A model generated the notes under the pieces. The model saw only the letters and a list, made by a program, of their open reading frames with translations, had not been told where the DNA came from and ran no database searches. A stretch of DNA of 64,000 nt from Hyphomicrobium sp. (GTDB lineage: Bacteria > Pseudomonadota > Alphaproteobacteria > Rhizobiales > Hyphomicrobiaceae): positions 62,001 through 126,000 of the forward strand of contig JASBSU010000009.1 of assembly GCA_030148725.1 (NCBI GenBank), written 5' to 3'. Shown here piece after piece: positions 32,787 to 42,015 of this stretch. The position numbers and the translations under genes are program-made. Position 1 is the first letter of the stretch, and the number at the start of each line of letters is the position of its first letter.

Positions 32787-34070
32787 TTATGCCGCCTTCT
32801 CGATCACCGCGAGACCGCCCATGTACGGCCGCAGCGCCTCGGGAATGACCACCGAGCCATCCGCCTGCTGGTAATTTTCCAGAACCGCGATCAGCGTGCG
32901 CCCGACCGCAAGCCCGGACCCGTTCAGCGTATGCACGAAGCGGGTATCCTTGCCTCCCTTCGGCTTGAAGCGCGCATTCATCCGCCGCGCCTGGAAGTCG
33001 CCGCACACCGAGCACGAGGAAATCTCGCGATAGGTGTTCTCGCCCGGCAGCCACACCTCGATGTCATAGGTCTTCTGCGAGGCAAAGCCCATGTCACCTG
33101 TGCACAGGAGGATCGTGCGGAACGGCAGTCCGAGCCGCTTGAGCACCTCTTCCGCACACGCCGTCATGCGCTCGTGTTCGGGGAGGCTTTCCTCCGGCGT
33201 CGTGATGGAAACGAGCTCAACCTTGCTGAACTGGTGCTGGCGGATCATGCCGCGCGTGTCTCGCCCCGCCGCGCCCGCTTCCGAGCGGAAGCAGGGCGTA
33301 TGCGCGGTGAGCCGCATCGGCAGCTTGTCTTCTTCGAGGATTTCATCGCGCACGAAGTTCGTCAGCGAAACCTCGGCGGTCGGGATCAGCCAGAAACCGT
33401 TCTCGGTGCGGAACAGATCCTCCGCGAACTTCGGCAGATTGCCGGTGCCGTAAGCCGCGTGATCCTTCACCAGCAGCGGCACGATGTTCTCGGTGTAACC
33501 GAATTCGCTCGTGTGCAGGTCCAGCATGAAGGCGCCCAGCGCCCGCTCCAGCCGCGCCAGAGCACCTTTCAACACCACGAACCGCGCCCCGGAAATCTTC
33601 GAGGCGGTGGCGAAGTCCATGAGGCCGAGCCCCTCGCCGATCTCGAAGTGCTGCTTTGGCGCGAACGCGAACTGCGTCGGCGCGCCGACCTTGCGCACCT
33701 CGACGTTGTCTTTCTCGTCCTTGCCAAGCGGAACCTCGGCCAGCGGCAAATTCGGAATGACCGACAGCGCATCGCGCAGCTTGCCGTCGAGATCGCGCTC
33801 GACCTCCTCGCCTTTCGCGAGTTCGTCTTTCAGCGTGGCAACCTCGGCCATCAGCGCGTTCGCCGTGGCCTCGTCCTTCGCGGCCTTCGCCTTGCCGATC
33901 TCCCTGGATGCCGCATTGCGGCGCGCCTGCGCCTCTTGCAGCTTCGTCACGTGCGAACGCCGCGCCTCATCGAGTGCAATCAGTTCTGCCGACAGCGGCG
34001 ACAGGCCTCGCTTCGCCAGACCTGCGTCGAACGCTTCCGGGTTCTCTCTGATCCACTTGATATCGAACAC
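32787..34070 (-). CDS. serS: Seryl-tRNA synthetase
   Basis: A 427-residue class II aminoacyl-tRNA synthetase. The N-terminal coiled-coil arm (about 30-100, [23 protein letters not shown]) grips the tRNA-Ser long arm. Class II motif 2 ([24 protein letters not shown]) and motif 3 ([18 protein letters not shown]) are intact, as is the TAEVSLTN serine pocket. The start is GTG at 34070 with GAGGCGAGCC upstream, giving the conserved [12 protein letters not shown] terminus; the upstream extension is repeat-derived sequence. Confidence 0.96.
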   Translation of the reverse strand: MFDIKWIRENPEAFDAGLAKRGLSPLSAELIALDEARRSHVTKLQEAQARRNAASREIGKAKAAKDEATANALMAEVATLKDELAKGEEVERDLDGKLRDALSVIPNLPLAEVPLGKDEKDNVEVRKVGAPTQFAFAPKQHFEIGEGLGLMDFATASKISGARFVVLKGALARLERALGAFMLDLHTSEFGYTENIVPLLVKDHAAYGTGNLPKFAEDLFRTENGFWLIPTAEVSLTNFVRDEILEEDKLPMRLTAHTPCFRSEAGAAGRDTRGMIRQHQFSKVELVSITTPEESLPEHERMTACAEEVLKRLGLPFRTILLCTGDMGFASQKTYDIEVWLPGENTYREISSCSVCGDFQARRMNARFKPKGGKDTRFVHTLNGSGLAVGRTLIAVLENYQQADGSVVIPEALRPYMGGLAVIEKAA

Positions 34071-34109
34071 GGCTCGCCTCTGCTCGCTGATGGTTCTTTC
34101 GAACGTCCT

Positions 34110-34184
34110 CCCGGCGGAGGCCGGGATCCACGACACATCGAAACGAGGGTGCCGAGACGTGCGTGGCTACCGGCCTGCGCCGGC
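34110..34184. repeat. Paired REP-like palindromic repeat between tatC and serS
   Basis: Two GC-rich palindromes, CCCGGC-GGAG-GCCGGG (34110-34125) and CCGGC-CTGC-GCCGG (34170-34183), sit about 45 nt apart. The surrounding sequence translates in one frame as the [19 protein letters not shown] pattern seen in a widespread dispersed proteobacterial repeat. Only this copy was found in the window. Confidence 0.65.
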
Positions 34185-34247
34185 ATGACGTGAATTTCAA
34201 TTGTTGCGGACGGTATAGTGGGACAGCCGAGGATGGTCCAGACGCGA

Positions 34248-35045
34248 TCAAGCCGCGGACGCTGCACCCTGGGCGTGCTTCTTGGCGACCCGGTCCACCG
34301 CCCAGATCGATAGCTCGTAAAGCCCGATCGTCGGCAGCATCATCGCCAGCATGCTGAATGGGTCAGGCGGCGACAGAACGGCCGCCACGGCTGTAATCCC
34401 GAGGATGGCATACCGCCGCCCCTTCTTCAGCATGTCGGCAGTAACGAGGCCCGCGCGCGCCAGCAGCGTCAGCACCACCGGAAGCTGGAAGCAGATCCCG
34501 AACCCGATGATGAGGCTCATGATCAGCGCCAGGTATTCTGAGACGCGTGCCTGCAGATGGATTTCGACTGGCCCGCCCGTCTGCTGCATCGACAGGAAGA
34601 ACCGCATCGCCATCGGCATGACGAGGAAATAGACGAGCAGCGCGCCGAGCATGAACAGCACCGGCGTCGCCACGAGATACGGCACGAAGGCGCGCTTCTC
34701 GTTCTTGTAGAGACCAGGCGCAACGAACTTGTAGATCTGCGCGGCAACGATCGGGAACGAGATACAGGCCGCACCGAACAGCGCCAGCTTCATCTGCGTG
34801 AACAGAAACTCCTGCGGCGCCGTGTAGATCATCTCGATCGGATCTGTGCCGCCGTGCGCCCATTGATAGGGCAGCACCAGGATGTTGTAGATCTGTTTGG
34901 CGAACGCAAAGCAGACGACGAAAGCCAGCCCCAGCGCGATCAGCGAATAAATGAGCCGCTGCCGCAGCTCGACGAGGTGATCGACCAGCGGAGCCTTGGA
35001 CGCGTCGATGTCCTCTTGTCCGGGCCGCGGCGCTATTTCGGTCAT
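34248..35045 (-). CDS. tatC: Sec-independent translocase subunit TatC
   Basis: A 265-residue inner-membrane core of the twin-arginine translocase. It has six hydrophobic segments, the LVDHLVELRQRLIYS cytoplasmic N-terminal signal-binding site, and PQEFLFTQMKLALFG, PGLYKNEKR and LSPPDPFSMLAMMLPTIGLYE motifs. The ATG overlaps the tatB stop by 4 nt. It forms the receptor with TatB for folded proteins with RR signal peptides. Confidence 0.97.
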   Translation of the reverse strand: MTEIAPRPGQEDIDASKAPLVDHLVELRQRLIYSLIALGLAFVVCFAFAKQIYNILVLPYQWAHGGTDPIEMIYTAPQEFLFTQMKLALFGAACISFPIVAAQIYKFVAPGLYKNEKRAFVPYLVATPVLFMLGALLVYFLVMPMAMRFFLSMQQTGGPVEIHLQARVSEYLALIMSLIIGFGICFQLPVVLTLLARAGLVTADMLKKGRRYAILGITAVAAVLSPPDPFSMLAMMLPTIGLYELSIWAVDRVAKKHAQGAASAA

Positions 35046-35473
35046 GCAGCCCCCCGGCCCGGCACGTTCGCACGCTCAGCCGTCGCCTCGGGCTCGGTTT
35101 CGATTGCGACGTCGGGCGATGGCAGCTTTTCAGCTTCAGGCTCTGCGGGCGGCGCTGGCATGCCGGTGCCGAACTTCAAAGGCTCCGGCTTCGGCGCACT
35201 CGCTGGCTCGGCCCGCGCCTCAAGGCTGCGCGCGCCGCTCTCGACCGTCGCGTGCACCTCGCGCGCCGCCGCCTCGAATTCTTTCTTGAGCTGGTCGAGT
35301 TCGGCTTCGCGCATCGCCTCGTCGAAATGGCTGCGGAACTCGGCCGCCTGCCGCCGAATGACGCCCAGGTATTTGCCAACCGTCCGCAGCAGGATCGGCA
35401 GATCCTTTGGCCCGACGACGATCAGCGCCACGACGGCGAGGATCAGAAGCTTGCTGGAAGTGATGTCGAACAT
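35042..35473 (-). CDS. tatB: Twin-arginine translocase subunit TatB
   Basis: 143 residues. The N-terminal membrane helix and hinge (MFDITSSKLLILAVVALIVVGP, with the conserved Glu-less GPKDLP) are followed by an amphipathic helix (LPILLRTVGKYLGVIRRQAAEFRSHFDEAMREAELDQLKKEFE). A Pro/Glu/Ala-rich tail ends the protein. It sits between tatA and tatC in the usual order and docks with TatC. Confidence 0.94.
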   Translation of the reverse strand: MFDITSSKLLILAVVALIVVGPKDLPILLRTVGKYLGVIRRQAAEFRSHFDEAMREAELDQLKKEFEAAAREVHATVESGARSLEARAEPASAPKPEPLKFGTGMPAPPAEPEAEKLPSPDVAIETEPEATAERANVPGRGAA

Positions 35474-35546
35474 GCGCCGTCCCGATTGCCGACGCGCTCA
35501 GTCTCGCGCCAGCGCCACCTCGACGCTGCGCGCAGCGTCTGCCGGC

Positions 35547-35783
35547 TCAACCCGTCTTTGTGGTGTCGCGATCCGATGTCTGGACCGGGCGCTGATCGAT
35601 GACGCGCGGATCGCCGCCACGCGCCTCGCGCCGCTCCTCTTCGTCCTCGTCGGAAAGCCCCTTCTTGAAGCTTTTGATGCCCTTGGCCATGTCGCCCATA
35701 ATCGACGAGATGCGCCCGCTGCCGCCGAAAACCAGAAGGGCGACAAGTGCCAGGATGAGCAAATGCCATGTGCTCAGGCCCAT
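35547..35783 (-). CDS. tatA: Twin-arginine translocase subunit TatA
   Basis: A 78-residue pore-forming Tat subunit. One N-terminal membrane helix ([20 protein letters not shown]) is followed by the hinge and amphipathic helix ([22 protein letters not shown]) and an acidic/basic tail. The ATG at 35783 has AGGAG about 9 nt upstream; the longer frame is not supported. First gene of tatABC. Confidence 0.95.
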   Translation of the reverse strand: MGLSTWHLLILALVALLVFGGSGRISSIMGDMAKGIKSFKKGLSDEDEEERREARGGDPRVIDQRPVQTSDRDTTKTG

Positions 35784-35908
35784 CGTGGGTTGCTCCTTAA
35801 ACGAGTTGCTCTCATCGCAACTCCCATCGGCCAAAACGTTGCGATTTTCGCAACTGGTATTGCAGAAACCATATAGGCTCGCAAGGCCAGCAATCCTACC
35901 CGGTACCA

Positions 35909-37081
35909 CTAAGACATTAATTCGGCTTCACTTTTTCCTTCGGCGCGGAACACCAGGACCCGCGCCGGATCAATTTGGGCGCGCACCTCTGCCCCCCGCA
36001 CCCAGCCGTCGCTCTCCCGCACCCTCACCTTCAGCGGCTTTTCGAAGCCCGCGACCGCCACTTCCAGCCGCGCCACATCACCGAGAAACTTCACGTCGAG
36101 CACCCTGCCGGGGAGCCCGGCGCCGTCGCGCGATAGCCGCACCCCACGCTCGCGGATGCATACCGTTGCCGCTTCGCCCTCGTTCAGCCCCGGAGCCGGA
36201 AGCATACCGATCGGCGTATCGATGCCGTTCTTGCCCACGCGGTGCTGGATTTCGTTGATCTCTGAGAACAGCCGCGCGACGAACAGGTCCGCCGGCTGAT
36301 GATAGAGCGTTTCCGCAGACCCTGCCTGCACGAGCCGGCCGGCACGCATCACGGCAATGCGATCGCCGATGCGCATCGCCTCTTCCGGGTTGTGCGTGAC
36401 GATGACCGACGTGGCGCGCGTCTCGCGCAGCAACGCCAGCGTCTCCTCTTGCATCTCATCGCGAAGCTGCACGTCGAGCCCCGAGAAGGGCTCGTCCATG
36501 AGCATCACCGCCGGTCGCGGAACGATGGCACGCGCAAGCGCCACGCGCTGCTGCTGGCCACCCGAAAGAATGTGCGGATACTCATCTGCCAGCTGCGCCA
36601 GACCGACACGCTTCAGCGCCGCCAGTGCCTCGCGACGCGCGTCCGCCTTCGGCAGCGACTTGAGCCCAAACGCCACGTTCCCGAGGATGGTGAGATGCGG
36701 GAATAGTGCGAAGTCCTGGAACATCAGCCCGACGCCGCGATCCTCCGGGGCAACGAAGCGAGCCGGCCCCGCCACCTCCAAACCGTTGATGAGCACCCGG
36801 CCGCCGGTCGGCTTCTCGATCCCGGCGGCGATCCGCAGCAGCGTCGTCTTCCCGCAACCCGAAGGTCCGAGCAGGCAGACGATCTCGGCGGGCGCGACAT
36901 CGAGGCTTACGCCGGCCAGCGCCTGCGTGCTGTCGAACTGGCGCGCCACATCCTCGAACGTCAGCTGCGCCGCAAACGTAGCGGCGGCGCCCCCCTTGCC
37001 GTTGAGCGCACCACCTTTGCCTGCGCCACCGTCTTGCGCAGCAGCCGGCAGACGTTGTGGAGTGGGAACCAGCGATGCCAA
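35909..37081 (-). CDS. FbpC-like ABC importer ATPase, apparently orphan
   Basis: 390 residues. Walker [17 protein letters not shown], signature [15 protein letters not shown], Walker [13 protein letters not shown] and the HN switch ([10 protein letters not shown]) are clear. A C-terminal TOBE domain (about 285-380) is typical of Fe3+/spermidine/molybdate importers, and the spacing is closest to FbpC. No permease or binding protein is adjacent; the gene sits between scpB and tatA. The first 38 residues are a Gly/Ala-rich extension. The start appears to be TTG at 37081, so the exact N terminus is uncertain. Confidence 0.85.
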   Translation of the reverse strand: MASLVPTPQRLPAAAQDGGAGKGGALNGKGGAAATFAAQLTFEDVARQFDSTQALAGVSLDVAPAEIVCLLGPSGCGKTTLLRIAAGIEKPTGGRVLINGLEVAGPARFVAPEDRGVGLMFQDFALFPHLTILGNVAFGLKSLPKADARREALAALKRVGLAQLADEYPHILSGGQQQRVALARAIVPRPAVMLMDEPFSGLDVQLRDEMQEETLALLRETRATSVIVTHNPEEAMRIGDRIAVMRAGRLVQAGSAETLYHQPADLFVARLFSEINEIQHRVGKNGIDTPIGMLPAPGLNEGEAATVCIRERGVRLSRDGAGLPGRVLDVKFLGDVARLEVAVAGFEKPLKVRVRESDGWVRGAEVRAQIDPARVLVFRAEGKSEAELMS

Positions 37082-37114
37082 CGGGAGGGTACCTTCTTAC
37101 GCGACGGGCAAGCC

Positions 37115-37954
37115 TCAGGACTTATCGGCGTCCTCATCGTCGGGCAAGCCGTCGTTCGGTTCCCCGCCCTCCTCGGCGGCTTCCGCGGCAGCGGCCTCTT
37201 CCTCCTCGATCTCATCGAGGGGGACCTCGTCCGGCATCAGCGCCGCGACATCGGTCGGCTCGGGCACCGCGAAGTCTGGCGGCAGATTGCCGTCCAGTAG
37301 CCCCGACGCCCTGAGCTCGGCGAGGCCGGGCAGATCCTTGATGCTCTCGAGCCCGAAATGAACGAGGAAAGCGTCCGTCGTGCCGTACGTCACCGGCCGG
37401 CCAGGCGCGCGGCGGCGCCCCCGCAACCGCACCCATCCGGTCTCCAGCAGGATGTCGAGCGTACCCGCGGAGGTCGTCACGCCGCGAATGTCTTCGATCT
37501 CGGCGCGCGTCACCGGCTGATGGTAGGCGATGATGGACAGCGTCTCGAGTGCAGCCTTCGACAGCCGCTTCTCCTGCGTCGCATACCGCTCCAGCAGGTA
37601 AGAAAGATCTTCCGCCGTACGGAACGCCCACTTCCCGGCCACCTTGACGAGATTGACGCCGCGGCCGTTGTAGAAGGCGCGCAGTTCCTCGATCAGCGCC
37701 GCGATGTCCTCACCCTCCGCGAGATGACTGGCGAGGCGGGCTTCATCGAGTGGCTCTGAAGCAGCAAACAGTAGCGCTTCGAGAATGCGCAGCTTCTCAC
37801 GGTGATCGGCGAACGGGAGCGTTGCAACGTTGCGCGGAAGCGAGCCGCCAGGACGTGCCTCGTCGGCATCGTCCTCACGCGCGCTTTCGCTGCGGCCCTG
37901 GCCGGAAGGCACCAGGCTCAAACGTGGCGGTTCCATGCGCTTTTCTTTCGTCAT
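37115..37954 (-). CDS. scpB: SMC-Scp complex subunit ScpB
   Basis: A 279-residue winged-helix kleisin-binding subunit of the condensin-like SMC complex. Recognisable segments are LRILEALLFAASEPLDEARLASHL, the YNGRGVNLVKVAGKWAFRTAEDLSYLL helix-turn region, and LSKAALETLSIIAYHQPVTRAEIEDIRGV. The last 40 residues or so are highly acidic (EEEAAAAEAAEEGGEPND) and are not part of the conserved core. It lies 33 nt after scpA. Confidence 0.95.
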   Translation of the reverse strand: MTKEKRMEPPRLSLVPSGQGRSESAREDDADEARPGGSLPRNVATLPFADHREKLRILEALLFAASEPLDEARLASHLAEGEDIAALIEELRAFYNGRGVNLVKVAGKWAFRTAEDLSYLLERYATQEKRLSKAALETLSIIAYHQPVTRAEIEDIRGVTTSAGTLDILLETGWVRLRGRRRAPGRPVTYGTTDAFLVHFGLESIKDLPGLAELRASGLLDGNLPPDFAVPEPTDVAALMPDEVPLDEIEEEEAAAAEAAEEGGEPNDGLPDDEDADKS

Positions 37955-37987
37955 CGCCTATCCGGAACGCACGCTCTGCTCAACTGT

Positions 37988-38842
37988 TCAAGCAATCTTC
38001 TGCCACTCGGCCTGCGACAACGCCCCATCGGACGCGCGCGGACGCATGTAGATGGGACCGAACGGGCCGTCCTGACGCAATTCGATATGGCCTTCGCGCG
38101 CTAGCTCAAGCGTAGCGCCGAACGAGCTAGCGACCACGGTCTTTCCGTTCTCGTGCTCTTTCGTCATCGACAGCATGCAGCGCTCGAACGCCAGCCAATC
38201 CGAGGGTGAAGGCGTTTCTCCGAGCAACCGTTCGAGGCGCACGCGCGCATCCTTGATGGACCATACGGACCGCACCTTCACCACGTGTCCGACCTTGATC
38301 GTGCGCCGGCGCTGATCTGCGTAGGCGTGCAGCAGATCGTAGATCTTGGCGGTGAACTCGGTCTCGCGGATCGTGCGCGTACCCTCCGGCATCCCGCGGG
38401 CGAACACGTCCCGCCCGAGCCTCAAGCGCGTCATCAGCTGCGCCGAAGCCTCGCGCATCGCATCAAGACGCAGCAGCCGGAACGACAGGCGCCGCGCCAG
38501 TTCCTCCGCGCTCGTCTCGTCGCCCTGAACCGTCTCACGCGGCAGTAGCAGCTTCGATTTGAGGAACGTCAGCCATGCCGCCATGACGAGATAGTCTGCG
38601 GCGAGCTCCAGGCGGAGTTTCTGCGCTTCGGTGATGAAGCCGATGTACTGGTCGGCGAGCGCCAGCACCGAGATCTTGGAAAGGTCCACCTTCTGCGTAC
38701 GGGCGAGCGCCAGCAAAAGGTCGAGCGGCCCCTCGTATCCGGCCACATCGACGATAAGCGCATCCTCCTCGTCGAAGCGTGCTTCGACCGTCGGCTGCTC
38801 CCAGGCAGATGCTTCGCTGTCCTCTTGCGGCTCCGTGCTCAT
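37988..38842 (-). CDS. scpA: SMC-Scp complex kleisin subunit ScpA
   Basis: A 284-residue kleisin that bridges SMC heads in chromosome organisation and segregation. Motifs are the YEGPLDLLLALARTQKVDLSKISVLALADQYIGF N-terminal SMC-binding helices, YLVMAAWLTFLKSKLLLP, and the C-terminal winged helix. The ATG at 38842 has GGGAAG upstream. It forms an operon with scpB and follows nagZ at 71 nt. Confidence 0.95.
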   Translation of the reverse strand: MSTEPQEDSEASAWEQPTVEARFDEEDALIVDVAGYEGPLDLLLALARTQKVDLSKISVLALADQYIGFITEAQKLRLELAADYLVMAAWLTFLKSKLLLPRETVQGDETSAEELARRLSFRLLRLDAMREASAQLMTRLRLGRDVFARGMPEGTRTIRETEFTAKIYDLLHAYADQRRRTIKVGHVVKVRSVWSIKDARVRLERLLGETPSPSDWLAFERCMLSMTKEHENGKTVVASSFGATLELAREGHIELRQDGPFGPIYMRPRASDGALSQAEWQKIA

Positions 38843-38913
38843 CGCTTCCCGGTGGCCTGACGGCGGCGCCAACCGGCGACCGCCTCTTATCCAGCTGAAA
38901 TATAGTGTTGAGC

Positions 38914-39945
38914 TTACACTGATTCAGCCGAGCCGGCCGCAAACGCAAGCACCTTGGCCAGTTGCGCCTCGGCCGCACTGGAATCAAATGGTTGCGTGGC
39001 TTTCGTTACCTTAATGGCCGCGTCAAATCGCGCCTGCGACCGGCCTTCAAGCCTCCCGCAACCCGCTGCCGCTGCGAGCATTTCCGGCAGATCCCCACTG
39101 CAGTGGAGCGCCAGGTCGGAGCCGGCCGCAATCACCGCCGCGGCCCGCTCGCGCATCGGTCCCGTCAGCGCCTTCATCGTCAGATCGTCGCTCATCAAGA
39201 GGCCGTCGAAGCCGATCTCTCCGCGAATGATCTCGGCCGTCACGATGGGCGAAGTGCTCGCCGGCGCGTCAGGATCGATGTCGCGGAATACGACGTGCGC
39301 CGTCATCGCAGATGGCATGTCGCGCAGAGCCCTGAACGGCGCGAAATCGGTCACCGTCAGCTCGGCGCGTGGCTCCGTCACCACCGGCAACGCGAGGTGA
39401 CTGTCGGCCGTCGCCCGCCCGTGTCCAGGAATGTGCTTGATGACCGGCACCACGCCGCCCGCCATGAAGCCTTCGCCCACCGCCCGCGCCAGCGCCACGA
39501 TCTCGTCGACCGTCTTGGCGTACGCGCGATCGCCGATAATGTCGTGCGCACCCGGCACCGGCAGGTCCAGCACCGGCGCACAGTCCGTATTGATACCGAG
39601 ATCGATGAGATCGGCCGCCAGAAGCCGCGTCGCCTCGAAGGCCGCCGCAACGGCGCCTCCAGTGTCTTGCGCATAAAGCCGGCCATAGACGGCGGCTGGC
39701 GGCAGAGCACGCCCGAGCGGAGGCCGCAAGCGCTGCACCCGGCCGCCCTCCTGGTCGATCAGGACGAGGAGATCGTCGGCGCCGACTGCCGTTCGCACGT
39801 CGGAGATCAGCGCACGGATCTGCGCATGGTCGCGCAGGTTCCTGGCAAACAGAATGAACCCCGCCGGACGCGCATCCTTCAGGAATTGAGCCTCGTCGCG
39901 CGACAGCTCCGTGCCCGCGACGCCAACGATGAGTGCGGAGCGCAT
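38914..39945 (-). CDS. nagZ: Beta-N-acetylhexosaminidase NagZ
   Basis: A 343-residue GH3 enzyme that removes GlcNAc from GlcNAc-anhydroMurNAc peptides in cytosolic peptidoglycan recycling. The nucleophile-region motif is in GLLMSDDLTMKAL, and the His/Asp catalytic dyad loop is KHIPGHGRATADSH. The N-terminal substrate loop LIDQEGGRVQRLRPP is typical. There is no signal peptide, as expected for the cytosol. Its products feed into the MurQ/NagA route at 11.5-15.7 kb. Confidence 0.96.
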   Translation of the reverse strand: MRSALIVGVAGTELSRDEAQFLKDARPAGFILFARNLRDHAQIRALISDVRTAVGADDLLVLIDQEGGRVQRLRPPLGRALPPAAVYGRLYAQDTGGAVAAAFEATRLLAADLIDLGINTDCAPVLDLPVPGAHDIIGDRAYAKTVDEIVALARAVGEGFMAGGVVPVIKHIPGHGRATADSHLALPVVTEPRAELTVTDFAPFRALRDMPSAMTAHVVFRDIDPDAPASTSPIVTAEIIRGEIGFDGLLMSDDLTMKALTGPMRERAAAVIAAGSDLALHCSGDLPEMLAAAAGCGRLEGRSQARFDAAIKVTKATQPFDSSAAEAQLAKVLAFAAGSAESV

Positions 39946-39973
39946 TATATGACGGCCCTTTCCCGGGCCTCAG

Positions 39974-39992
39974 CCGCCTGCGCCGCAGGCGG
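39974..39992. terminator. Hairpin between the SPOR gene and nagZ
   Basis: A perfect 8-bp stem (CCGCCTGC, 39974-39981, with GCAGGCGG, 39985-39992) with a 3-nt loop. It lies about 140 nt past the SPOR-gene stop and 30 nt before nagZ. No T-run follows, so it may be an attenuating or stabilising hairpin. Confidence 0.4.
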
Positions 39993-40127
39993 GGCCCCCG
40001 CAACTTTGGCGCGGGCATCAGCTTGCGCAGCAGTTGCTATATTCAAAGCTTCTCTCCGCCCGTGTCGCAGCAAAAAGCGACCTAGCACCACAGGGCGCGC
40101 CCGTCGAGCGCGCCGCCGTCATGGTGC

Positions 40128-41966
40128 TTAGTAAGCGGTAACCCAGCAGTCTTTGTAGCCGTAAGCCTTGAGCTGCGTGCACAGCTCGGCGGCCTGCGCC
40201 TTTGAGCCCGGAGGCCCGACGAGCAGCCGGTGATACGGCCCCTTGCCCGCCAGCGTCGTCTCGCGCACGTCTGGCGTCTTGTTGCCCAGGACCGGCCCAT
40301 ACTGCTGCTGCATGTCGGCGAACTTGCGCAGCGCATCGAGGCGGCTGGTACCCGATGCCGGCACAGAAGCCAGCACTACGACATAGCCATTGGCTCCGCC
40401 CGCCGAGCCACCCGACGGACCTGCGTCGTTGGTCGGGGCAGCGGCAGCCACCTTCTGGCGCTTCGGCGGCGCCGCTGCCGGAGCTTCTTCTGGCAGGCTG
40501 GCCGTCGATGAAGGAATGACCTTCGTTGTCTTGACGTTCATGCCCGAGCGCTGCGGGGGTGCCTCATCAGCCACCGGCTCGGCTTGCCGGGGCGGCGCAC
40601 TGGCCTGCCGCTGCTGCGGCTGCTGTTGCGGCGGCGCCGCTTGCTGGCCAGCGCTGCCGAAGGCATCGACGACCATCAGGCCGGGTACGGACACAGGCTC
40701 GGAATGGTTCACAGGCTCGGCCTCAGGCGGCGCAATGGAGCCATCGCGTCCGACGACCAGGGTCTTCACCTGCCGCGAGCCTTCGCTGCCGGTGTCGCTC
40801 TCCGACAGACCGGCGGAATCCTGGTGCGAGGTATCCGCCTCGCCGAGGCGTCCAAGAACTTTGCTGTCCGTGTGCGAGAACTGACGTCCACCCGGATCAG
40901 CCGGCTTCTCCTTCGCCGGCGAAGAATCGCTGGCGATGACAGGTGGTGCCGATTCCGATGGATGCCCACCGAGCAGCGTCGAGTAAGCCTGCGCCAGCCC
41001 ATACCCGAGACCGATCGCAACCACGACCGCACCGGCGATCCGCATTGTCCAGCTGCGACGGCGCGGCTCCTCGGCCTCGTAAGCGGCCTCGTCCTGGTTG
41101 TAGGTCGGCTCCAACGCCCCGCCGTGGGTCTGGTGATCGTAGTGGCCACCGCGCGCATAGGCTTGCTGGTCAGCGAGCCCGGGATCGACGTATCCGGCAG
41201 CCGGCAACGCCCAATCCGCCTGCTGCAAGCCGTCGTAGTGGGGCTGGTTGCCGTTGGCGGCGTAGGCCGCGTCAGCCGGCAGGTAATCGTCCACCGCCTG
41301 GCCGTATGGGTCCGAAGCCGGCTGTTGAGCCGGCCAGCCATCGTAAGCCGGAGCCGCCGTCCGCTGCTGCGGGGCGTATTGCGGCGCGGCCGGCTGCGCG
41401 GCGGGCTGACGATAGCCCAGCGCGGCGTTGATGGGATTGTCGGCCTGCGGCTGCGGCGCGGCATACTGAGCGCGCTGCGCCGGCTGCTGCTGCGGCGCCC
41501 GGCCGTACTGCGGGGGCTGCGTCCGCGGGAAATTATCGAAATCGTGCGTCTGCGCCTGCGGTGCGTTGCGCGCGCTCTCGAGGCTGCTCAGGGCCTGCCG
41601 GTTTGGCTGCGGCGCGGTCGGCACGGGAGCATGCGCCTGCTGGGCCGGATAATGCGGCGCCTGGGGCTGATGTGCCGGTTGCTGCTGCGGATAGTGATAG
41701 CCGGGCTGTCCAGCCTGCGCCTGACCGTACTGCGGCTGCGCATACTGCGGCTGCGCGGGCTGCTGGTAAGCCGGCTGCTGTGCTGGATAGCCGTTCTGCT
41801 GCGGCTCGCCGTAGCTCGGCTGCGCATACTGCTGCCCCTGCTGGGGATATTGCGAAGTCTGCGCGCGCTGTGCTGGCCGACCGCCGGTACGGGGATCGGG
41901 CTCGCCCGCGGGGTGGCGCTGCTGAGGTGGCCACCCACTATTTGCGGCACCTTGGGAGCGAGACAT
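40128..41966 (-). CDS. SPOR-domain membrane protein
   Basis: A 612-residue single-pass membrane protein. The first 300 residues or so are a Gln/Pro/Ala/Tyr-rich disordered cytoplasmic tail. A membrane helix (IAGAVVVAIGLGYGLAQAYSTLL) precedes a Pro/Gln-rich periplasmic linker. The C-terminal 75 residues or so are a SPOR domain (GYVVVLASVPASGTSRLDALRKFADM, ending GYKDCWVTAY), which binds denuded glycan at division septa. The ATG at 41966 follows GAGGGG. It lies between argS and nagZ, a conserved location in the order. Confidence 0.88.
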   Translation of the reverse strand: MSRSQGAANSGWPPQQRHPAGEPDPRTGGRPAQRAQTSQYPQQGQQYAQPSYGEPQQNGYPAQQPAYQQPAQPQYAQPQYGQAQAGQPGYHYPQQQPAHQPQAPHYPAQQAHAPVPTAPQPNRQALSSLESARNAPQAQTHDFDNFPRTQPPQYGRAPQQQPAQRAQYAAPQPQADNPINAALGYRQPAAQPAAPQYAPQQRTAAPAYDGWPAQQPASDPYGQAVDDYLPADAAYAANGNQPHYDGLQQADWALPAAGYVDPGLADQQAYARGGHYDHQTHGGALEPTYNQDEAAYEAEEPRRRSWTMRIAGAVVVAIGLGYGLAQAYSTLLGGHPSESAPPVIASDSSPAKEKPADPGGRQFSHTDSKVLGRLGEADTSHQDSAGLSESDTGSEGSRQVKTLVVGRDGSIAPPEAEPVNHSEPVSVPGLMVVDAFGSAGQQAAPPQQQPQQRQASAPPRQAEPVADEAPPQRSGMNVKTTKVIPSSTASLPEEAPAAAPPKRQKVAAAAPTNDAGPSGGSAGGANGYVVVLASVPASGTSRLDALRKFADMQQQYGPVLGNKTPDVRETTLAGKGPYHRLLVGPPGSKAQAAELCTQLKAYGYKDCWVTAY

Positions 41967-42015
41967 GTTGGACCCCTCGAAGCACTGTTTCAATCATCAA
42001 GCATCGAATCGGAGT

